Shown here in pieces: positions 58,123 through 64,000 of a stretch of DNA of 64,000 bases (positions are counted from its first letter, which is position 1; each line of letters begins with the position of its first letter). This DNA is from Williamsia sterculiae. GTDB lineage: Bacteria > Actinomycetota > Actinomycetes > Mycobacteriales > Mycobacteriaceae. The translations under genes and the position numbers were made by a program. The stretch spans positions 1 to 64,000 of the forward strand of contig NZ_FTNT01000016.1 in NCBI RefSeq assembly GCF_900156495.1. The letters run 5' to 3'. The notes beneath the pieces were generated by a model. That model saw only the letters and a list, made by a program, of their open reading frames with translations, searched no databases and was not told the DNA's origin.

Positions 58123-60391
58123 CGTCGTCGATGTATAGGCAAGCTCTGTTTAACTGCCAATTTAGCGTGTCGACGGTGTCATTTGTAAGACTGGCCGCTC
58201 GGACGACCTTGACGGGTGTGGCGCACCCGCACTCCGGCGCCACCGCCCTCGCGTGCATCGACGAGGTGATGGCCTTCGCGCGGTTCTGCCCTGCCCTTAT
58301 CGACGAACTCAATGTCATTGTCGAGAGCGACGATGACGCGATCGCCTACCCGTCGACCGTCTCTCGGTCCTGGTGCGTAGCCCGTCAACGCGGTCACGCG
58401 TCGCATGCGGTCGGTTCCTGCTGCCCGCTCACCGGCTGGGCCCAGCGACTCTACGTAGGCTCGTTCGAGCTCACGGCATCCGTTGCGGCCATCAGGTGAC
58501 TTCGACACCATCGCGCAACGACGGCCGACACCTCGGCAACTCCCCTACGCGGCTCGATACATCGCCGGCGACGACGTTTAGCACGCCAAAGAGGAAACCA
58601 CGCTGCCCTCAGGCCTGAGCCCGCTATCGAGAGTCTCGACTCGTCCGGTTGTCCTCTGTCCCGCGGTCGCCTTCGGGTGCAAACGCATCTCGAGTGCGCC
58701 GAAATCAGCGTCAACACTCGGCCCGACGTTGCGCCTCTGCTGCGGAAAGTGATGACCAGGGAAAACAGGCTGAGCGGGCCGCAGCGGGGCGAGGCCGACC
58801 TTGCATTGGTGATTGGGTCAGATTGGACGGCTAGCCACTCGTATTGGCTTATAGCGCTTCGAACGCGCATTGACGCAGGTCGCGAGATTGATCATGACGC
58901 TCACCCCGCAAGCCTGTCTTGTTCAATCCAGCGTAGCGACTCGTGCCGTTGCAATTCAGCAGTCTAAGCGAGCCCGGTTCGGCGAGGGTCGAAATAACCA
59001 GGGGCTCGCCGCTCGCCAACGAGTAACGGATAGTAGCCAGGTCCCGACTCGCTCCTGTTCGACCGTTGCGGACCCGCGCTACGGCCGCAGCGTTCTCCGT
59101 GTCAAGCAGGCAACCGATAGATCTGGGTGTCGCCGACGGCGGAAGAGGCAAACCCCCGCCGAAGAAGCACACGTCAACATCAGTTACCCCGCCTATCAGC
59201 GAGCCTGAGTCGCCGTGAAAGCTTGATGCAGTCTCGAACTGCCTTTGAGCTGCGGACGCAGAGTCGGCTGGTACCTACGGATCCGTTGTCAATCTCGGCG
59301 GCGACGTTGTCGAAGGTGCTTACAGTGGTAAGTACGAAGCTAGAGCAGCAGCGGGTCCTGGTAAGTCGCCCACAGCCTCGGCGAGACCGGAGGTGCATGA
59401 GCATCCGAGCTGTAGATGTCTCTGAGTTTGGGGGGCTTTCGGCCCTAAGATCGTCGTACACACTCTGTGTCGTACGTCGATCTATGTCCCGCGGTCTTGA
59501 TTCTTCTAAGTTGTTTGCCATCGGCCCCGGATGTGTACTCGAATACATCACGTCTGGCGGTCCACAGTCGTGACCGCGTGCATGCAGGAGTTGTATCAGA
59601 TACAACGTCTGCGACTCTTCCGCGCGGGTCCGAAGGGAGCGTTTCAAACCCGTATTGAACACTGCGTATACGTACTCCACTAGAGCCGCCAGTAGATATC
59701 GCGGTAGATGCGCCAAAGTATTCGGGCGTACATGCAACCGTACAGCGCCCAGTATGTATAACCGACGGGTCTGCGATGCAACTAGTGGTGCGACACCCCG
59801 AAGCAAGAGCCGAACGGCAAGGGCAAAACACGACTACATAGGTGGCGGGACATGGGACGCGCTGGGTGGCCCGACAGTGAGCGGTATGAGCAGGTGTAGG
59901 TACGCCGGCTATGAACGGGGTAATCGGAGCCGTATTGAAAGGCATAGCAGCGCTGCGACATACGGTGGCGCGTACAACACACATGACAGCCGAATAACAC
60001 GCCATGCATCCGGGCGGACATTGTCCGGTGCTAACTGGTGTGCGGCAAGCAAAGTGTTCGACAGAGCAACGAAGCGTGCAGACGCGGTTACGTATGCCCT
60101 TTGCGTACCGTGTTCTGATGACATGGCTGACAGTAGTGAGACAGGGGCACACAAGGGGCCGAAAATGCGCCGCGCGTGCGCCCCATCGCACGGACGTCAT
60201 GTCGGCCCGTTTGCCACCCGCTCAGAGAGCGGTTATGTCGCCGCATCGACGAGGCGACCGCAGTCCCGAGTGAACGACTGTGTTCAGAGTGCGACACGCG
60301 GGCGAACTCGTGGCTGCATTACGGGCTGACTGCACCTTCCTCTGTTAAGTTTCGTGAGCGCTGTGACCGGACAACTACGCAGGGAGAACTG
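58123..60391. other. 2.2-kb region without a convincing gene
   Basis: All frames give only overlapping ORFs with no motif or consistent codon bias. The part from about 59200 to 60350 has clearly lower GC than the rest of the plasmid. A short stretch near 58210-58360 on the plus strand (LACIDEVMAFARFCPALIDE) has coding-like codon use and may be the remnant of a gene. The region ends at the ribosome site of parA, so promoter and partition-site functions are plausible in its last part. Confidence 0.5.
59590..59606. promoter_or_regulatory. 17-bp perfect palindrome
   Basis: GTTGTATC-a-GATACAAC has 8-bp arms around one base. It lies in the gene-free stretch about 790 bp before parA. It could be a repressor operator or part of a partition site. 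No second copy was noticed. Confidence 0.4.
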
Positions 60392-61324
60392 ATGGAGACG
60401 ATCCCTTACGTACCGCGGGCCGTTTTGGTCGCGAATCAGAAGGGCGGCGTGGGCAAGAGCTCGATTGTTGCCGGCGTCGCTTCGATGGTCGCAGGTGGCG
60501 GCAGACGCGTCCTGGTGGTCGACGCTGACCCTCAGGGAAACGTCTCGAAATCAGATTTCGGAGAGGCGGGGGACCAGGGCAAGGGACTCGCGCAGACCTT
60601 GCACTATTCGGTGCCCCTGGAGCCACTGCGCGGCGTCCGCCCGAACCTAGACCTGCTACCCGGTGGCAGCTTCCTCTCGATGGTGTCGTCAACCGCGTCG
60701 TCTGCAGCCGACAACGGCATTGATCTACGACTCAACCTCGTTAGCGCCCTGTACGAATTGTGGGGCGAAGAGCGCTACGACCTAATTCTGATCGACTCAG
60801 GGCCCGGTGACGCGCCCCTTCTCGACGCTCTACTCGGCACCGCGCAGTACTTGGTCGTGCCCACGAAGCAGGACGACGCAAGCCTCGACGGCGTCGAGCT
60901 CCTCGCGCAGCGCTACTTGCGGGCGCGGCAAAACGGCGCCGAAGTCCAACTGCTCGGCATGCTCTTGTTTGATGCGAATCCACGTGCAACAGTCCGAAAC
61001 CGAGAGGTGCTCGATCAGATCACCGACATCCTGCACGGCAGTGGTGTGGACTCATTCCAGACACTGATCCGCACCGATGCGGCCGGGTCGATCGACACTC
61101 GACGGCACAGCTTCACACCAAGCGAGCTGGTCGCCGCAACACAATCTCGCAGAGCTGGCATTCTTAAGTCATTGCGTAAAGGTGAGAAGACCGGGGAGCC
61201 AGACGAGGCGCGCTTGTGGTCACGCGACTCCAGCGGTCTCGCCGGTGACTACCAGGCACTCACCAACGAGGTCCTTACCCGGATCGCCGAGAGAGAGACA
61301 GCCGCGCTAGGAGTAGTCAAGTGA
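60392..61324 (+). CDS. parA: ParA-type partition ATPase
   Basis: The protein has 310 aa from the ATG at 60392, with AGGGAGA just upstream; the longer frame to 60176 is noncoding in character. The deviant Walker A is NQKGGVGKSSIVAGV, with DADPQGNVSKS following, and the Walker B-like segment is DLILIDSGPGDAPLL. This is the short ParA type without an N-terminal HTH. It moves plasmid copies apart together with a centromere-binding partner, here the next gene. The two overlap by GTGA. Confidence 0.93.
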   Translation: METIPYVPRAVLVANQKGGVGKSSIVAGVASMVAGGGRRVLVVDADPQGNVSKSDFGEAGDQGKGLAQTLHYSVPLEPLRGVRPNLDLLPGGSFLSMVSSTASSAADNGIDLRLNLVSALYELWGEERYDLILIDSGPGDAPLLDALLGTAQYLVVPTKQDDASLDGVELLAQRYLRARQNGAEVQLLGMLLFDANPRATVRNREVLDQITDILHGSGVDSFQTLIRTDAAGSIDTRRHSFTPSELVAATQSRRAGILKSLRKGEKTGEPDEARLWSRDSSGLAGDYQALTNEVLTRIAERETAALGVVK

Positions 61325-61908
61325 GCAGCAAGCGCCGCGGCGCGTTCGACGTAAGCGCCACCAACGTTACCGTGCTCCCCGAACCGCCGGCCCCAAAGTT
61401 CCCCGCTCGCCAGGTCCCTGACATCCCCGAGGAGGCGGCTTCCGCCGCTCCATCGGCGGCGACCGAATCTCGTCCGACGCAACGGTCCGGACGCCAAACT
61501 GCCCAACCCCGTCGCCCGCGACAGCACCGTTATCCCGATGCCGCCGTTGCACCAGAGCTCGCCCAAAAACTTCGCGAATTGGCAATCGCCGAGAAGGCCG
61601 CCGATCCAATCAGTGCGCGCAGTCATGGAACAATTGTTCTGCAGGCGATTGAGCGGAACGCGGAAGGGCTGCAGCAGCACTTCGCTCCGAAGCCGACCGC
61701 GACATCCGGGCTCTTCGCCTACACCGACAACTCCGTCACCCGTCAGCGTCGTCGACACGGGCAAGTGAAGCCAGTGAAAATCGTGTTGGCAGGAATCTTG
61801 AAAAGCGATGCCAAGAAACTTGACGAGCTGGTCAAGTTGTGGGGTACAGGCAACCGCAGTGCGCTCGTAGAGGAAGCGCTACGCATGTATTTCGACGACC
61901 GCGACTGA
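61321..61908 (+). CDS. Ribbon-helix-helix centromere-binding partner of ParA
   Basis: The protein has 195 aa from a GTG overlapping the parA stop. About 75 disordered, Pro- and Arg-rich residues precede a helical middle part. The C-terminal VKIVLAGILKSDAKKLDELV followed by KLWGTGNRSALVEEALRMYF is a ribbon-helix-helix domain. Partners of this kind bind the partition site and repress the par operon. It is not a classical ParB, hence no symbol is given. Confidence 0.8.
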   Translation: MSSKRRGAFDVSATNVTVLPEPPAPKFPARQVPDIPEEAASAAPSAATESRPTQRSGRQTAQPRRPRQHRYPDAAVAPELAQKLRELAIAEKAADPISARSHGTIVLQAIERNAEGLQQHFAPKPTATSGLFAYTDNSVTRQRRRHGQVKPVKIVLAGILKSDAKKLDELVKLWGTGNRSALVEEALRMYFDDRD

Positions 61909-62117
61909 TCCACCGCCCGGTCGCAGCGAGCGGATAAACCAGGGTTTCCGGCACCAAGAAGCAGTCCTGGGTCTCGCCGTCACAGTGACGAAATGCCCGG
62001 GCGCAAGGGGACAAGGGGACCTCCCGCAGAGTGGGGGATTGGTCGGAACGCAATGTTTGGCGGGGTAAGCGACAACGCACCCGCCGGTGTGAAGTTATCC
62101 ATCGGCAGATGGGGCAA

Positions 62118-62603
62118 TCAACTGGCCCGGTACTGAGTAGACGTCTCCGCGTTGCCCGCAGCGCGGACAGCCTCAAGGAGCCGCGCGAATTCGGAGGCCA
62201 ACACACTGCCGTCATTCAGCCCAATTAACACCCCTTCAGCGCGCGCCGTGGCCACCTCGAGACCGGGAGTCGGCGCCACCGTAGGCTCCCGTAGCTCGGG
62301 ATCTGCCGACGGAACCTCGTATGCGGCCAGGTCGCGGCTCAACATGTCGGCCATCTCCCGATGGTGCTCAATCTGCGCGGAAATCCGGCGCGAGTCGGTC
62401 TCGGCCTGACGCCGACACTCGTCCGAGCAGTAGATCCGGGGCCGACCCCGCCCCATCGACTTGCGAAACTCTCTGCGGCAGCCGGGATGTGCGCAATACG
62501 CGGTGACGACAGCGGCACTCGTTGAACGGTTGTCGATGCGGGACGGCGTCTGCTGCGCGCCGACGGCGCGCGCCCTTCCGCGCTCACCCGTCGGCCCATT
62601 CAC
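62118..62603 (-). CDS. Zinc-finger plasmid protein
   Basis: The protein has 161 aa from a GTG at 62603; a TTG at 62621 is possible. TAYCAHPGCRREFRKSMGRG and RPRIYCSDECRRQAETDSRR give a four-Cys zinc finger of the type seen in small DNA-binding plasmid proteins. A coiled helix follows (IEHHREMADMLSRDLAAYEV), then an acidic or disordered segment and a terminal helix. It is transcribed away from the replication gene. It may be a copy-number or partition regulator. Confidence 0.65.
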   Translation of the reverse strand: MNGPTGERGRARAVGAQQTPSRIDNRSTSAAVVTAYCAHPGCRREFRKSMGRGRPRIYCSDECRRQAETDSRRISAQIEHHREMADMLSRDLAAYEVPSADPELREPTVAPTPGLEVATARAEGVLIGLNDGSVLASEFARLLEAVRAAGNAETSTQYRAS

Positions 62604-63169
62604 CCCATCATTGTTGCACAAAATTCGCGCGAAAACCGAGACTGGAACACGCGATGAACTGCGAGGATGCGGTTACGTGGGGTGTTGGGGGCGCATGACG
62701 CGCGGTCAGGACCGCAGAAAAATATACGCGAAAAACTAGATCTTAAGATCACATGCGTGTAACTGCCCGCGCCTGGGGCGAGGCCTAACCTGCCTCGCCG
62801 CTGCCGCGGGTATTCGCACCGACCGCAGCAGCACTTACCACAGCGCTCCACAGCCGTATCAGAGAAGGAGGTAGCACCCGAGAACTAGCGACAACGCTCG
62901 CCGAGCCACATATCGCGTCGAAGGCCCCAGCACGCAAGAACCCCCCGGTTACCAGCCGGAGGGCTCTTGACTCAAGTTGAGAGACCGAGTTACCAGCTCA
63001 GTCTCGTGGGCCTTCGCCCATCCCCGAAGGGACTGTCTCTTGCCAGACGGATCTCAGGGTAGCGCGCGTCTTCACGTGCACGCAATCCCTGCGTACAGCG
63101 TGTCGTTGAAACACGCTCATGTTCACTCAGTCGTTCGCAACCACGCGAGCTGCTGGGCCGCGCACAGCA
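62604..63169. other. Intergenic region before the replication gene, possible origin
   Basis: The 566-bp gap holds an AT-rich patch (about 62715-62765) with the perfect palindrome GATCTTAAGATC (62739-62750). AAGGAGG at 62865-62871 is an orphan ribosome site with no start codon after it. A stem-loop at 62936-62968 (AAGAACCCCCCGG with CCGGAGGGCTCTT, two mismatched positions) is terminator-like. These elements next to a replication gene suggest an origin or its control region, but no iterons are obvious. Confidence 0.4.
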
Positions 63170-64000
63170 ATGCTCGATAAATGGCGTCAATGGTCGCCAC
63201 GACCAACCGCGCGCCTCGACACAACCCGCACACACCGGTACCGTTCGGGTAGCTGGCCCCACGACATCGGTGATGTACCGATCGCTACCTACCTGGCCGA
63301 TCGTCATGGGAATTACAAGCTCCTCGCGCTAGATCTCGATGCTGGCCGCCTCGGCGCCGATGCCGTTCGCACCGACGTCAACACAGTCGTGCGCGTCCTC
63401 ACGGATCTCGGTGTCGCGCACCTGGTTGTCACCTCAGGACCTACGGGTGGACAACACATCTGGATCCGTATCAGCGAGCCAGGAATCCCGCCTCACACCA
63501 TGGCGCAGCTCGCCCGGCAAATGCGCATGCATCTGCCGACGCTCGACATCTCGCCCCTGGCCAACGCAGCCACGGGTGCGGTCCGCATACCCGGATCGCC
63601 GCATCGAGAGGGGGGAGCGGCCACCCCGGTCGGAGACCCCGCGTATGTCGACCAGCAGATCGCCGCGATGGACACTCGGCCGGCGCCACCCGAGCTCGCT
63701 AACTGGCTCTCTGCGCTGTTTCCGGCCACCGCGGAAGCCCCCCACCACGCCGACCCGCGACCCGCTATCGGCTCGATGTCACTTACGGGGCATGGCGCCG
63801 CGAGGCGACTATCCCGGGCCAAAGTGCCGCTCAGCCGCGAGTCTGCGGCCCTCCTCACCGAATCGCTGCCACGGGGCGCCGACCGTTCCGCCGCCGCATG
63901 GACAGTTCTGCTCGCGATGGCCGCGAGCGGCTGGTCCTGGAACGACGTCTTGACGCAACTAAATCAGCCCGGACTTGCGCGACTGCGCGACGACTACCAC
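63170..64000 (+). CDS. Primase-polymerase-like replication protein (3' partial)
   Basis: The frame is open from the ATG at 63170 to the window edge, so at least 277 residues are present and the end is missing. LLALDLDAGRLGADAVRTDV holds a D-x-D metal motif. LVVTSGPTGGQHIWIRISEP holds the s-x-H motif of archaeo-eukaryotic primase-type enzymes. LDISPLANAATGAVRIPGSP supplies the third conserved block. Such proteins initiate replication on large actinobacterial plasmids. A helical domain begins after about residue 210. Its place beside parA supports a replication role. Confidence 0.8.
   Translation, partial: MLDKWRQWSPRPTARLDTTRTHRYRSGSWPHDIGDVPIATYLADRHGNYKLLALDLDAGRLGADAVRTDVNTVVRVLTDLGVAHLVVTSGPTGGQHIWIRISEPGIPPHTMAQLARQMRMHLPTLDISPLANAATGAVRIPGSPHREGGAATPVGDPAYVDQQIAAMDTRPAPPELANWLSALFPATAEAPHHADPRPAIGSMSLTGHGAARRLSRAKVPLSRESAALLTESLPRGADRSAAAWTVLLAMAASGWSWNDVLTQLNQPGLARLRDDYH

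Noticed and set aside
58179-58511. Minus-strand 110-aa ORF after the nucleoside hydrolase gene
   Set aside because: The codon pattern is acceptable, but there is no motif, no ribosome site, and an overlapping plus frame looks at least as coding; left as unassigned.
59655-60329. 224-aa plus-strand ORF before parA
   Set aside because: There is no motif, no ribosome site and no codon bias; several other frames are equally open.

Overview
The window looks like part of a large conjugative plasmid from a mycolic-acid actinobacterium (Gordonia, Rhodococcus or Nocardia type). This is inferred from the high GC content, GC-rich third codon positions, frequent ATGA/GTGA/TGATG start-stop overlaps, several apparently leaderless promoters, an Lsr2-type protein, a cutinase-family protein, an MAB_1171c-type membrane protein and an actinobacterial SCO6880-type secretion system. 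No chromosomal housekeeping genes, rRNA, tRNA or CRISPR array were seen. Transfer, partition and replication genes are all present.

Positions 1-16.5 kb are an accessory region of one- to three-gene cassettes with decayed duplicates between them. They include an ImmA/IrrE peptidase with a DUF4411 PIN protein, a TauD-like dioxygenase with a zinc-ribbon protein, a DUF2188/TIR pair, an AAA ATPase, a VOC protein, an AlbA_2 (Schlafen-type) protein, and an HTH protein coupled to a two-TM, repeat-rich pentapeptide-like protein. A truncated second copy of that last pair lies at 4.27-4.84 kb, and fragments of a neighbouring HTH-repeat gene lie at 6.45 kb and 16.17 kb. A GTCAAG-type palindrome with a conserved companion motif occurs at two cassette junctions, with a weaker relative at a third.

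Positions 16.5-30.3 kb hold many small plasmid genes (two divergent clusters of very short ORFs, an Lsr2-like protein, an LPD29 protein, a ParB-domain protein, an NrdH redoxin, a lone DnaB N-terminal domain) and cargo: a frameshifted D12 adenine methylase with a zinc finger, a lipoprotein nuclease, a VbhA/Fic pair and a second AlbA_2 protein. A 165-bp imperfect inverted repeat sits at 20.1 kb.

Positions 30.4-54.2 kb are the transfer region. A cluster of tight DNA hairpins and an oriT-like inverted-repeat block precede MobC and the relaxase on the plus strand. About 22 minus-strand genes follow, mostly overlapping: coupling protein, DUF4913 protein, VirB4-like ATPase, SCO6880 protein, VirB6-like protein, pilin-like protein, NlpC/P60 hydrolase, lipoproteins, a MarR regulator and a cutinase.

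Positions 54.2-58.1 kb hold an XRE / small HTH / MAB_1171c / ImmA / nucleoside hydrolase module. A 2.2-kb stretch with no convincing gene and visibly lower GC follows. The right end (60.4-64 kb) carries ParA with a ribbon-helix-helix partner, a zinc-finger protein, and a primase-polymerase-like replication gene cut by the window edge.

All family names rest on reading motifs by eye; no database search was run.
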